From JAVBNW01 sp031551255 (GTDB taxonomy: Bacteria > Bacillota > Clostridia > Christensenellales > UBA1750), in assembly GCA_031551255.1 (NCBI GenBank), contig JAVBNW010000007.1, positions 1 to 35,212 on the forward strand: a DNA stretch of 35,212 bases, read 5' to 3'. Shown one piece after another: positions 25,880 to 34,773 of the stretch. The number at the start of each line of letters is the position of its first letter. The first letter of the stretch is position 1. Position numbers and translations under genes: made by a program. The notes beneath the pieces are model-generated. The model worked only from the letters and a program-made list of their open reading frames with translations, was not told the DNA's origin and made no database searches.

Positions 25880-27006
25880 TGGCATCTCTCCTCGCTCAGA
25901 TCTGCGCAATCCAAATCACAAATCTCGCACCTGAGCATTTCGGCAACGCACTCGGCATCGTAAGGCTCTTGGGCGGATAGAAATACTTTCTCGGCGGCGA
26001 TTTCCAACAGATAGCCGGGAAGGTTTGCATCGGCAAGCGTCGCCTTCCCGTGGGTGGTTTCCAACGCGAACGCCCGTATGGAAGCGAGGTCGAGCGGATG
26101 TAGAGCGTTGAGCCTGAGGTAATGGCGCGCAATGCCCTCTTCAATATGGTAGATGCAAAGGCCCTCTTCCCGGAATGCGCGTACGAGCACATAAAGCTTG
26201 CCTTGGCCCAGCTTCGTATACAGTCGTTTGCTTTTTTTCAGCAGCCGCTCAAGCGAGCCGGCCAGTTCTTTTTTTTCCGCCGCTTCCTCGAAGGCCATTT
26301 TTGCCGCGAGCATCTTCATGTTGCCTTGCGCGCGGCCGATAACCTCTTGTACGCGGCGAATGGCCTCGGGGCTGTGCCGGGTAAACAGGCCGACGATTTC
26401 CTCAAGGCGCTGCCGATAATCGGCAGGCGATACCGCGCGCGCGCAAGGCGCGACGCAACGCCGAAGCTGTGCGTTCATGCAGCCCCTCTCCCGCCTTTCC
26501 AATGTCGGCCGGTTGCACAGCGGCGTGTGCCATACGCGGCCAATCAGATCCAAAGTGCGCTCCGCATCCCGTTCGGTGTAAAAGCAACCGATGTAGGCCG
26601 CACCGTCTTCTTCCTTTTGTTCTACGATGGCAAGGCCGGGGTATTGCGTCTTCATGTCGATGCGGATATACAGAAACTTTGCCTCGCCATTCATCTGCGC
26701 GTTGTATTTGGGCCGGTGTTCTTTGATGAGCGCGCATTCCAGAAGCAGGGCGGCGGTTTCGTGTTCGGTTTCGATATGCTCGATATCGTCAATATCGTAG
26801 GCAAGATGCCAAAGCTTGCCCTCTTTCGGCTCGGAAAAATAGCTGCGCACGCGGTTGCGCAGAACCTTTGATTTGCCTACGTAGATAACCTCGCCGAGTC
26901 TATTTTTGAACAGATAGCAGCCGGAATGTACTGGAAGCGCGGCAATTTTTGCCTTGAGCGCTTCGCTCGGTTCTCGCCTGGGCACTCTTCGTCCGTTCAC
27001 GGCCAT
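25876..27006 (-). CDS. GIY-YIG nuclease related to the UvrC N-terminal half (Cho-like)
   Basis: This protein of about 376 residues has its likely start at ATG 27006 after GGGCGAGAGGG; GTG 27000 is an alternative. The nuclease core has GCYLF (29-33, Tyr31), IYVGKSK (Tyr42 to Lys47), Arg50/Arg52, Glu90 in LLLECALIKEHRPKYN and Asn102. A Cys-rich stretch follows (RGCMNAQLRRCVAPCARA), as in UvrC, then a UVR-like helical pair near 250-280. Full UvrC (about 600 residues) goes on to an RNase H-like nuclease and HhH motifs; these are missing. Instead there is a unique C-terminus ending CEICDLDCADLSEERC. It should make a single cut in DNA. Its stop codon is fused to the NTPase start, indicating joint expression. 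Confidence 0.82.
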   Translation of the reverse strand: MAVNGRRVPRREPSEALKAKIAALPVHSGCYLFKNRLGEVIYVGKSKVLRNRVRSYFSEPKEGKLWHLAYDIDDIEHIETEHETAALLLECALIKEHRPKYNAQMNGEAKFLYIRIDMKTQYPGLAIVEQKEEDGAAYIGCFYTERDAERTLDLIGRVWHTPLCNRPTLERRERGCMNAQLRRCVAPCARAVSPADYRQRLEEIVGLFTRHSPEAIRRVQEVIGRAQGNMKMLAAKMAFEEAAEKKELAGSLERLLKKSKRLYTKLGQGKLYVLVRAFREEGLCIYHIEEGIARHYLRLNALHPLDLASIRAFALETTHGKATLADANLPGYLLEIAAEKVFLSAQEPYDAECVAEMLRCEICDLDCADLSEERCQ

Positions 27007-27225
27007 CCCTCTCGCCCTTGCGTCGTTTGTTTTGCACCAGTATATCAGAATAATGCGCATTCTCGCACCATTTCCTGGCGATTTCACATTTGGAACACGT
27101 TGTGACGGCACGCCGCATCGATTGCAAAAAATGGCGAAACGTGGTACTAATGTACCTATAAATACGATTTTTATAGTTAAAATTTTCAGAATATTGTGGA
27201 AATAAATATACCGAGGGCCGATGAT
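27007..27225. promoter_or_regulatory. Divergent promoter region between nuclease-NTPase pair and cas operon
   Basis: About 220 bp, AT-rich from 27040 on and most so near 27120-27210. It must carry promoters for both directions. GGTAC at 27143-27147 and GTACC at 27152-27156 form an inverted repeat separated by TAAT, followed at once by TATAAAT (27157-27163), a good -10-like word for the cas operon. That makes the repeat a possible operator. Clear -35 boxes cannot be picked. GAGGG at 27213-27217 is the cas3 ribosome binding site. Confidence 0.45.
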
Positions 27226-29400
27226 ATGGAGGAATATGTAAGCCGCTCCTTGGAAAATCGACCGGTCGCACAATGGCCATCCATAGGCGAGCATAGCAAA
27301 GGTGTTGCGGAATTTGCGGCGCAAGCGGCGGGTCCCCTTTGCGAATGGGCGCGTTTGTTGGGCCTATTGCACGATATCGGCAAGTATAGCGCGCAGTTCC
27401 AAAAAAAGATCTATACACAGAGCCGAGAGTTTGTTGATCACAAAACTGCGGGCGCTAAGGAGGCCGAGAAACTGGGTCGCCCCATTGGCCTTGCGCTTGC
27501 CTATTGCCTCTTTGGGCACCACAATGGGCTACCGGATCGAAGCCGCCTTGAAGAAGCGCTAAAAAGCGCAATACCGGACTATTCCGCCTACCACAAGGCC
27601 GAGCCGCTGCCCGGGTTGCCTAAAGCAAGCACGGGCATCCGCCTGCTGAGTGAGCAGAAGGGGTTTTCGCTGGCGTTTTGGATGCGCATGCTCTATTCGT
27701 GCTTGGTGGATGCCGATGCGCTCGACGCGCAGCGCGCAACCGATCCCCGTTCTTTTTCGCATAGGGGCGGCGGCCTGGATATGCGCTCTTTGGCTTTGCG
27801 GTTGGAGGCAAAGCTTGTATTGCGTTATGGCGATGCAAAACCGACCCCCGTCAACCTCGCCAGGGCCGAGGTTCTTTGCGCGTGTCGGCAAAACGCCGGT
27901 TTGCCGCCGGGCCTTTTTTCGCTTACCGTGCCTACCGGCGGGGGGAAGACGCTTTCTTCGCTCTTATTTGCGCTCAGCCACGCCGCCGCGCACGAGCTTG
28001 AGCGCGTGATTTACGTAATCCCTTACAACTCCATCATCAGCCAGAACGCCGCGGAGTTTCGCGATGTACTCGGCAAAGAGAACGTGCTCGAGCATCATGC
28101 CAACGTACAGCGCAACGACAAAGAAGAAGAGACCGCGGCAGATTTGCGCTGGAGGCTCGCCGCGGAAAACTGGGATGCGCCTGTGATCGCCACGACGGCC
28201 GTACAATTTTTTGAATCCATCTTTTCGAATAAGCCTGCGCGCTGCCGCAAAAACCACCGCTTAGCGCGCAGCGTCATCGTGCTGGATGAGGCGCAGATGA
28301 TGCCGCCGCAACACCTCAGGCCCTGCCTTGCGGCGCTGAGCGAACTCGTGGCCAACTACGGCTCCACGGTTGTTTTGTGCACCGCCACGCAGCCCGCGCT
28401 TGAGAATCGCTTTGCGGGGGGATTGCGCGCGAGAGAGATTGCTCCTGATCCGCCATCGCTTAGCAAGCGCCTTCGGCGCGTGCGCCTGAGGAACGCGGGC
28501 TTTCTTGCAAACGAAGAAATCGTCCGTTCGATGCTTGCCAAGGACGCCGCGATGTGCGTGGTGAACACGCGCGCCCACGCGCTTGAGCTGTATGAGGGGC
28601 TTGTAAAGACGCGCGGCGAGGACGTTTGGCATTTGAGCGCGAGCATGACCAGCGCGCATCGCGAAGAGGCCATTAAGCGAATTCGCAACGCACTGGCTGC
28701 GCGCCGGCCTTGTTATGTGATCTCGACGCAGCTGGTGGAATGCGGCGTCGATCTTGATTTTCCGATGGTGATGCGCGCGCTGGCGGGGCTGGACAACATC
28801 GTGCAGGCCGCCGGGCGCTGCAACCGCGAAGGGAAGGCGGATGGCGGCGGAGAACTGGTGGTGTTCGAGCCGGGCGAGGGTTCGCGCGGGCAGACTTTCG
28901 GCTGGATGCGCAGGTGTGCCTCCTATACACGCGAGATCGCCGCACAGTACGAAGATCTCTTAAGCCTTGAGGCGATTCACCGCTACTTTGAGCTGCTCTA
29001 CGGCAATTTAGAGGTGGAAAGCGGCGAGCTTTCCATGGACAAGGCGCGCGCGCTCGCGGACGCGGTGGAGAGCAAAGATACGTTTTCCTACCGGTTTGAG
29101 CAGGTTGCGAAGGATTTTCACATCATCGACGAGGCGACGTGCACGGTGATCGTGCCCAACGAGAACAACCGGGATGCCATAGAAGCCCTTATAAACGGGC
29201 GACCCGACCGGGCGTTGCTGCGCCGCTTGCAGGCCGATTCCGTGTCCGTACATGAGCGGCAGTTTTCGGATTATGCACGCTCGGGCGCGGTGAAGGCGCT
29301 CGACGAACAGTTGGGCATACTGACCGACCTTGCGCTATACGGCGCTGAAACGGGGCTCTTGCCCCTCGCAGGGGGGAGGGGAGAATTCTTACTGTATTAA
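27226..29400 (+). CDS. cas3: Cas3 helicase-nuclease (type I-C)
   Basis: This 724-residue protein starts at ATG 27226 with GAGGG 8 nt upstream; the in-frame GTG 27196 has no site. An N-terminal HD nuclease has LLHDIGKYS (His49, Asp50) and a later FGHHNG. The superfamily 2 helicase has Walker A PTGGGKT (236-242), DEAQ (354-357), the motif III-like CTATQP and motif VI QAAGRCNRE (from 527). It is recruited by the target-bound Cascade complex and unwinds and degrades the non-target DNA strand. It is complete, fused HD-helicase, of normal length for the subtype, and the first gene of the cas operon. Codon use and GC content are like those of the following genes. Confidence 0.97.
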   Translation: MEEYVSRSLENRPVAQWPSIGEHSKGVAEFAAQAAGPLCEWARLLGLLHDIGKYSAQFQKKIYTQSREFVDHKTAGAKEAEKLGRPIGLALAYCLFGHHNGLPDRSRLEEALKSAIPDYSAYHKAEPLPGLPKASTGIRLLSEQKGFSLAFWMRMLYSCLVDADALDAQRATDPRSFSHRGGGLDMRSLALRLEAKLVLRYGDAKPTPVNLARAEVLCACRQNAGLPPGLFSLTVPTGGGKTLSSLLFALSHAAAHELERVIYVIPYNSIISQNAAEFRDVLGKENVLEHHANVQRNDKEEETAADLRWRLAAENWDAPVIATTAVQFFESIFSNKPARCRKNHRLARSVIVLDEAQMMPPQHLRPCLAALSELVANYGSTVVLCTATQPALENRFAGGLRAREIAPDPPSLSKRLRRVRLRNAGFLANEEIVRSMLAKDAAMCVVNTRAHALELYEGLVKTRGEDVWHLSASMTSAHREEAIKRIRNALAARRPCYVISTQLVECGVDLDFPMVMRALAGLDNIVQAAGRCNREGKADGGGELVVFEPGEGSRGQTFGWMRRCASYTREIAAQYEDLLSLEAIHRYFELLYGNLEVESGELSMDKARALADAVESKDTFSYRFEQVAKDFHIIDEATCTVIVPNENNRDAIEALINGRPDRALLRRLQADSVSVHERQFSDYARSGAVKALDEQLGILTDLALYGAETGLLPLAGGRGEFLLY

Positions 29401-29463
29401 AGAGGTCCTGTTTCTGCCCATCGCCGGCGCGTTGCCGGCAAACGGAAAGGGAGGGGATGAGGA

Positions 29464-30120
29464 TTGGCCTACGGAATCACTTTGCGCGTCTTCGGCGAGA
29501 GGGCATGTTTTTCAAGGCCCGAAATGAAGACGGAACGCGTATCCTACGACTGCATCACGCCGTCCGCCGCGCGCGGCATTCTCGACGCAATTCATTGGAA
29601 GCCCGCCATGCGTTGGCGCGTCGATCGCATTACCGTTCTTAACGAAATTCACTTTGAATCCTGCCGCCGCAACGAGCTTTCGGGCGTGATCGCCCCCCGC
29701 TCGGTACAAGCCGCCCGGCGCACAGGCGCGCCGATTTACCAGGAGATCGGCGAAAGCCGCCAGCAGCGCGCGACCCTGCTTTTGCGCGACGTCGACTACC
29801 TGATCGACGCCCACTTTGAGATGACCGGCAAGGGCAGCGAGGAGGACACGCCGGAAAAGCACTACAATATCTTTCTCAGGCGCGCCAGGGCGGGCCAGTG
29901 CTTCCACCGGCCCTGCCTCGGGTGCCGCGAATTTCCGGCCGGCTTTTCCCTGATCGAAGGGGAGGAAAGGCCGCCTTCGTTCTACCGGGGGGCTGAGAAC
30001 GACCTGGGCTGGATGCTCTACGACATCGACTTCGAGCGCGGCATGCAGCCCGGCTTCTTCAGGGCGGCGATGAAGGACGGCGCGATCGAACTGCCCGCGT
30101 GGAAGGAGGTGTTTGCGTGA
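29464..30120 (+). CDS. cas5c: Cas5c (Cas5d) crRNA-processing Cascade subunit
   Basis: This 218-residue protein starts at TTG 29464, with the strong GGAGGGG 29450-29456 at 7 nt. A nearby ATG (29457) is out of frame. The N-terminus AYGITLRVFGERACFSRPEM is the typical Cas5 RAMP opening with a ferredoxin-like fold. DYLIDAHFEM and RRARAGQCFHRPCLGCREF follow, then ENDLGWMLYDIDF near the end, all as in type I-C Cas5. In this subtype Cas5 replaces Cas6 and cuts the pre-crRNA at the base of the repeat hairpin, then caps the crRNA 5' end. The gene end overlaps the cas8c start (GTGA). Confidence 0.96.
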   Translation: MAYGITLRVFGERACFSRPEMKTERVSYDCITPSAARGILDAIHWKPAMRWRVDRITVLNEIHFESCRRNELSGVIAPRSVQAARRTGAPIYQEIGESRQQRATLLLRDVDYLIDAHFEMTGKGSEEDTPEKHYNIFLRRARAGQCFHRPCLGCREFPAGFSLIEGEERPPSFYRGAENDLGWMLYDIDFERGMQPGFFRAAMKDGAIELPAWKEVFA

Positions 30121-31910
30121 TCCTAGCGGCGCTGAACGATTTTTATCAACGGGCGCTTGACGATCCTGCGATCGACATTCCGCGGCCCGGCACGTCGAGC
30201 GCGCGCGTGTCCTACGCGTTGGTCATCAAGAAGGATGGCACGCTTGTTTCCGTGCAGGATCTGCGCGTTTCCTCGGGCAAGAAACTTGTCGGCATAAACA
30301 TGACGGTGCCCGAGCAGGCAGGGCGCTCCGGCGTGACGCCTAAACCGTATTTTTTATGCGACAACGCAAAATTCTTCTTCGGCGCGCAATCGGATACCGC
30401 CGACAACCCCTATTCCGCGGAGCGCCTTGCGCAGTATCTTGAGGAGAGTGTAAAACTTCATGAAGCGGTGCTTGGCGCAGTGGACGACGACGGCGCGCGG
30501 GCGGTGCTTGCGTTCCTTCGGCGTCGGGAAGAGCTTGAGCTGAGCGACGTGCCCATGGCCGAACGCGAAGGTATATTGGACAATGCGAACATGGTTTTCC
30601 GGCTATCGGACGACACCGAGTATGTGCATATGCGGCCTGCCGTCGCGGAGGTGTGGGAAGAGTATGCCGCCGAAAAAAGCTCCGGCGCCCTGGGGCAATG
30701 CCTCATTACGGGAAAGATGGGGGCGATCGCCCAGGTGCACATGCCGGTGAAAGGGCTATACGGTGGGCAATCGACGGGTGGCGCGCTCGTGACGTTTAAC
30801 GACGGCGCATTTTGCTCCTATGGCAAAGAGCAGGCTTTCAATGCGCCGGTAGGCGAAGCTACGGCAGCCGGCTATGTGGCGGCGCTCAATTACCTGCTGG
30901 CCAACCCCAGGCATTACCGGCGCATGGCCGGATCCACGCTGCTGTTCTGGGCGGAACGGGATGCCCCCAAAGAGACGGCCGCTCTTGGCCAGTGGTTTGA
31001 CAACGCCGATTTCTCGCAAGAGGAAGACGTGCTCGACAAGCAGGCGCAGGATTGGATGATCGAATCGGCGGAGCGGCTCTCGCGCGGTTTGCCGATGCGC
31101 GCGGGAGAGTTTGACGAGAGCGTCCGCTTTCACCTGTTGATGCTCGCGCCCAATGCCGCGCGCATTTCCGTGCGGTTTTATATGGCCGAGCCCTTCGGCG
31201 CGTTGGCGCGCCGCGCCGCGCAGCATCAGGCCGACATGCGCGTCATTTGCCCCGCGGCAGGAAATTGGCCGGAACTGATAACGCCGCGCGCGATCCTTAA
31301 GCAAACCGCCGTGCAGGGCAAGTGGGAAAACGTGCCCCCCACGCTGGACGGATCCCTCGCCGAGGCCATCCTGCGCGGAGGCCCGTATCCGCGCCTTTTG
31401 TACCAGGCGGTGCTCGGTCGCATCCGCGCGCACGACGGCGTAAACCCCGTCCGCGCGGGCATCATCAAGGCGTTCCTGTTGCGCAACGCCCGGAGACAAT
31501 CAAATACACAGGAAATGGAGGCGCTCACCGTGAGCCTCAATACGCAATGTACGGATTCCGCCTATCTGCTCGGTCGCCTGTTCGCCCTGATCGAAAGGGC
31601 GCAGGAACTTGCGCTGCCGGGCCTTAACGCTACCATCCGCGATCGTTTTTTTGCCAGCGCTTCTTCGGCGCCCGCGGCGACTTTTCCAACGCTTATGCGC
31701 AATGCGCAGCACCATATATCGGCCGTCAAAGGGAAATGGCTCGATATCGAAATACAAAATGTAGTAGGCTCGCTGGGGACAAGTTTCCCCAAGCATCTTT
31801 CGTTGGATCAGCAGGGAGTATTCATATTGGGCTACTATCAACAGCGTCAGCAGCTTTTCACGCGAAAAACCGCCGATGTGGGCGAGGCGGAAGACAATAA
31901 GGAGGCGTAA
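30117..31910 (+). CDS. cas8c: Cas8c (Csd1), type I-C Cascade large subunit
   Basis: This protein has 597 residues. The start is GTG 30117, overlapping the cas5c stop as GTGA, with AGGAGG 30104-30109 at 7 nt. The earlier in-frame GTG 30099 lies before that site. The opening MILAALNDFYQRAL is characteristic of Csd1. Further family landmarks are KPYFLCDNAKFFFGA, CLITGKMGAIAQVHMPVKGLYGGQSTGGALVTFN and KAFLLRNARRQ. The protein recognises the PAM and positions target DNA on Cascade. In I-C loci an internal start within this gene usually yields a separate small subunit (Cas11c); I could not place that site confidently here. Length is normal and there are no lesions. Confidence 0.96.
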   Translation: MILAALNDFYQRALDDPAIDIPRPGTSSARVSYALVIKKDGTLVSVQDLRVSSGKKLVGINMTVPEQAGRSGVTPKPYFLCDNAKFFFGAQSDTADNPYSAERLAQYLEESVKLHEAVLGAVDDDGARAVLAFLRRREELELSDVPMAEREGILDNANMVFRLSDDTEYVHMRPAVAEVWEEYAAEKSSGALGQCLITGKMGAIAQVHMPVKGLYGGQSTGGALVTFNDGAFCSYGKEQAFNAPVGEATAAGYVAALNYLLANPRHYRRMAGSTLLFWAERDAPKETAALGQWFDNADFSQEEDVLDKQAQDWMIESAERLSRGLPMRAGEFDESVRFHLLMLAPNAARISVRFYMAEPFGALARRAAQHQADMRVICPAAGNWPELITPRAILKQTAVQGKWENVPPTLDGSLAEAILRGGPYPRLLYQAVLGRIRAHDGVNPVRAGIIKAFLLRNARRQSNTQEMEALTVSLNTQCTDSAYLLGRLFALIERAQELALPGLNATIRDRFFASASSAPAATFPTLMRNAQHHISAVKGKWLDIEIQNVVGSLGTSFPKHLSLDQQGVFILGYYQQRQQLFTRKTADVGEAEDNKEA

Positions 31911-31912
31911 TC

Positions 31913-32770
31913 ATGAACGCTATCGAAAATCGCTATGAGTTCATCCTGTATTTTGACGTGGAGAACGGCAACCCGAACGGCGATCCGGATGCCGGCAACT
32001 TGCCAAGAATCGACCCGGAGACCGGACACGGTTTGGCGACGGACGTTTGCTTAAAGCGCAAGGTGCGCAATTATATCGACACCGTTAAGGCGCAAGACGG
32101 CGGCTACCGCATCTATGTGCGCGAGGGATCCGTGCTCAACGAGCAAAACATGCTCGCCTATATTGACAAGGGGATCGATCCAAAGGACAAGAAGGCCCCG
32201 CGCGAGAACGCAAAGGAGCTCACCCGCTTCATGTGCGACAATTTTTATGATGTGCGGACGTTCGGCGCCGTGATGTCTACGGAAATTAATTGCGGCCAGG
32301 TGCGCGGCCCCGTGCAGTTTACGTTCTCGCGCAGCGTCGACCCTATCTTTCCGCAGGAAATCTCCATCACGCGCATGGCCGTCACCAACAAAAAAGATGA
32401 GGATAAGGAGCGCACCATGGGCCGCAAGTACATCGTGCCCTATGGCCTTTACCGGATGCAGGGCTTCGTATCCGCGCCGCTCGCCAAGCAGACCGGCTTT
32501 TCGCAGGAAGACCTCGATCTTTTATTCGAGGCGCTTGAATCCATGTTTGAGTACGACCGCTCGGCCGCCCGCGGCATGATGGCCTCGCGCGCGCTGTTCG
32601 TGTTCAAGCACCAAAGCATGCTGGGCAACGCGCATGCGCATGAGTTGTTCAATCTCATCTGCGCCCGGCGCAAGGACGCGGACAAGCCCGCGCGCAGCTT
32701 TTCTGATTATGAGATCGTCGCCAAGGAAGACGCCTTGCCTGGTGGCGTAGAGCTCAAGCGGCTGCTGTAA
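31913..32770 (+). CDS. cas7c: Cas7c (Csd2), Cascade backbone subunit
   Basis: This 285-residue protein starts 2 nt after the cas8c stop, with AAGGAGG upstream. It opens with ENRYEFILYFDVENGNPNGDPDAGNLPR, the hallmark of Csd2, and contains FYDVRTFGAVMST and GQVRGPVQFTFSRSVDPI. Several copies coat the crRNA along its spacer. The protein is complete. Its TAA shares its last A with the ATG of cas4, so the two are translationally coupled. Confidence 0.97.
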   Translation: MNAIENRYEFILYFDVENGNPNGDPDAGNLPRIDPETGHGLATDVCLKRKVRNYIDTVKAQDGGYRIYVREGSVLNEQNMLAYIDKGIDPKDKKAPRENAKELTRFMCDNFYDVRTFGAVMSTEINCGQVRGPVQFTFSRSVDPIFPQEISITRMAVTNKKDEDKERTMGRKYIVPYGLYRMQGFVSAPLAKQTGFSQEDLDLLFEALESMFEYDRSAARGMMASRALFVFKHQSMLGNAHAHELFNLICARRKDADKPARSFSDYEIVAKEDALPGGVELKRLL

Positions 32771-33441
32771 TGATGAACGAGGAGGAGCGGCTCGCGCTGT
32801 CCGGCCTTCAGCACCTGGCGTTTTGCGAAAGGCAGTGGGCGTTGATCCACTTGGAGCAGGCCTGGGCCGACAACGAGCGCACCGCGCAGGGAAGCGCGCT
32901 GCACGAGCGGGCGCACGACATCGCTCTGCGCGAAAAGCGCGGCGAAACGCTGATCGTGCGGGCGCAGCCGCTGTATTCGGATAGGCTGGGGCTGTACGGC
33001 GTCGCGGATGTCGTCGAGTATCAAAGGGACGATGCGGGTGTATCTTTGCAAGGCCGCGCGGGGCGCTGGCTTCCGGTTCCCGTCGAGTACAAGCGTGGCA
33101 GTCCTAAGCGCGAGCCCGTTGATGATGTGCAGGTTTGCGCGCAGGCCATGTGCCTGGAGGAGATGATGGGTATTTTCATCGGCGAGGCCTATCTATTTTA
33201 CCACGAGACGCGCAGCCGCGAGTCCGTGATGCTCGATGCCGCGCTGCGCGAGCATACGGAAACCCTCGCACGACGCATGCACGAAATGTACCGTGCGGGC
33301 GTTACGCCTCCGCCTTGCGAAAACCGCCGCGCGTGCCGCGCCTGTTCGCTGCGAAGCCTTTGCGCGCCGGAGACGTTTAGGCTTCCCCCCGTATCCGCCT
33401 ACATGGACGACGTGATGCGGCAACTGGAGGAATCGCCATGA
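32770..33441 (+). CDS. cas4: Cas4 nuclease with Fe-S cluster
   Basis: This protein has 223 residues if the first ATG (32770) is used; the next codon (32773) is also ATG and equally possible. Cys19 in FCERQW and three C-terminal cysteines in CENRRACRACSLRSLC give the four ligands of an Fe-S cluster. The RecB-type nuclease core shows LHERAH, GVADVVE, VEYKRG and a following QVCAQAMCLEEM helix. With Cas1 and Cas2 it trims pre-spacers and selects the PAM side. It overlaps both neighbours by 1-4 nt. Confidence 0.96.
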   Translation: MMNEEERLALSGLQHLAFCERQWALIHLEQAWADNERTAQGSALHERAHDIALREKRGETLIVRAQPLYSDRLGLYGVADVVEYQRDDAGVSLQGRAGRWLPVPVEYKRGSPKREPVDDVQVCAQAMCLEEMMGIFIGEAYLFYHETRSRESVMLDAALREHTETLARRMHEMYRAGVTPPPCENRRACRACSLRSLCAPETFRLPPVSAYMDDVMRQLEESP

Positions 33442-34469
33442 AAAAATTGCTCAATACGCTTTTTGTAACGCAGCCGCTAGCGTATCTTGCCAGGGATGGC
33501 GAGAACATCGTCGTGCAAAAAGAAGGGCGGGATATCGGACGCATCCCAATTCACAACCTCGAAGGCGTCGTAAGCTTTGGCTATACAGGTGCGAGCCCTG
33601 CGCTGATGCGCCTTTGTGCGCAGCGGGGCGTCGAACTGAGTTTTTTCGACGAATATGGGCGCTTTCAGGCGCGCGTATGCGGAGAGCAGGGCGGCAACGT
33701 ACTGCTTCGGCGTACCCAATATCGCTGGGCGGACGACAGGGAGCATTCCGTGGCGCTCGTGCGCGGTTTTTTGACGGGAAAGCTCGTCAATTCCTTCGCC
33801 GTGATGGATCGCGGCTTGCGCGACCACCGCGGCGCGATCGACGCGCAAGCCGTCGCCGCGGCGCGGGACCAACTGCGCTCTCTCGCAAAGCAGCTCGCCA
33901 AGGCCGATACGGTCGACAGCTTGCGCGGCATCGAGGGGAAGGCATCTAAGGTTTACTTCGATGCGCTGGATCATCTCATTTTGGCGAATAAGGATTTCTT
34001 TTTTATGCGCCGCCGGTCGCGCCGGCCGCCGCTCGATGCGTTCAACGCGCTTTTATCGTTTCTCTACACCTTGCTCGCTCACGATGCGCGGTGCGCGCTC
34101 AGCGGGGTAGGACTCGATCCCTTTGTCGGCTATCTTCATTGCGATCGCCCGGGACGCGCGAGCCTTGCGCTCGATATGATGGAAGAGCTGCGCCCCTATC
34201 TGGCCGATCGCCTGGCGCTGACGCTTGTCAACCGCCAGCAAATTGCTCCTCGCGATTTTCAGCCGCTGGAGAGCGGAGCGGTGTACTTGCGGGAGGATGC
34301 GCGCAAAACCGTGCTCGAAGCATGGCATAGGCGCAAAAGTGAGGAGATCGAGCATCCGTTTTTGAAGGAACGGATTCCGGCAGGGCTGATCGCCCATGCG
34401 CAGGCTCTGCTGCTTGCACGTCATTTGCGCGGTGATTTAGCCGGATATCCGCCTCTTATAACGCGTTAG
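33438..34469 (+). CDS. cas1: Cas1 integrase (type I-C)
   Basis: This 343-residue protein starts with ATGA overlapping the cas4 stop. The metal-binding residues are present: Glu166 in GIEGKASKVYF, His234 in GYLHCDRPGR and the acidic pair Glu249/Glu250 in DMMEELRPYLADR. The N-terminal beta domain (LFVTQPLAYLARDGENIVV) is of the I-C form. With Cas2 it inserts new spacers at the leader end. It is intact, so the adaptation module is formally complete. Confidence 0.97.
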   Translation: MKKLLNTLFVTQPLAYLARDGENIVVQKEGRDIGRIPIHNLEGVVSFGYTGASPALMRLCAQRGVELSFFDEYGRFQARVCGEQGGNVLLRRTQYRWADDREHSVALVRGFLTGKLVNSFAVMDRGLRDHRGAIDAQAVAAARDQLRSLAKQLAKADTVDSLRGIEGKASKVYFDALDHLILANKDFFFMRRRSRRPPLDAFNALLSFLYTLLAHDARCALSGVGLDPFVGYLHCDRPGRASLALDMMEELRPYLADRLALTLVNRQQIAPRDFQPLESGAVYLREDARKTVLEAWHRRKSEEIEHPFLKERIPAGLIAHAQALLLARHLRGDLAGYPPLITR

Positions 34470-34482
34470 GGGGCATATTCCG

Positions 34483-34773
34483 ATGATGGTTTTGGTGACA
34501 TATGATGTCGATACCGGCGATGAAACCGGTAAAGGTAGGTTGCGTAAAGTTGCGAAACACTGTGTAAATTACGGGCAGCGCGTACAAAATTCCGTTTTCG
34601 AATGCCTGCTGGATCCGGGTCAGTTTGTTGTGTTCCGTACGAAACTTGAGGGCATTATCGATAAAAAGAAAGACAGCGTTCGCTACTACATGCTGGGGGC
34701 GAAGTGGGATCGGCGCGTCGAGCACGTTGGCGCGAAACCAAGTGTCGATATGAGTGGCCCGCTGATCTTCTAA
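34483..34773 (+). CDS. cas2: Cas2 (type I-C)
   Basis: This 96-residue protein starts at ATG 34483 (ATG 34486 follows directly). The ferredoxin-like fold starts VLVTYDVDT, with the conserved Asp, and continues through RLRKVAKHCVNYGQRVQNSVFECLL. It ends with YYMLGAKWDRRVEHVGAKPS, the I-C type tail. It bridges two Cas1 dimers in the spacer-integration complex. It is the last gene before the CRISPR leader. Confidence 0.97.
   Translation: MMVLVTYDVDTGDETGKGRLRKVAKHCVNYGQRVQNSVFECLLDPGQFVVFRTKLEGIIDKKKDSVRYYMLGAKWDRRVEHVGAKPSVDMSGPLIF

Noticed and set aside
25880..25909. An upstream ATG for the NTPase (10 extra residues)
   Set aside because: It precedes the GAGGAGA site and lies inside the nuclease gene; ATG 25879 forms the ATGA overlap and has correct spacing.
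28285..28296. DEAQ instead of DEAH/DExH in Cas3 as an anomaly
   Set aside because: Variation at the last position is common among Cas3 helicases; all other motifs are standard.
30117..31910. Naming an internal cas11c start inside cas8c
   Set aside because: Type I-C loci often have one, but I could not find one internal ribosome binding site with start that was clearly better than others.
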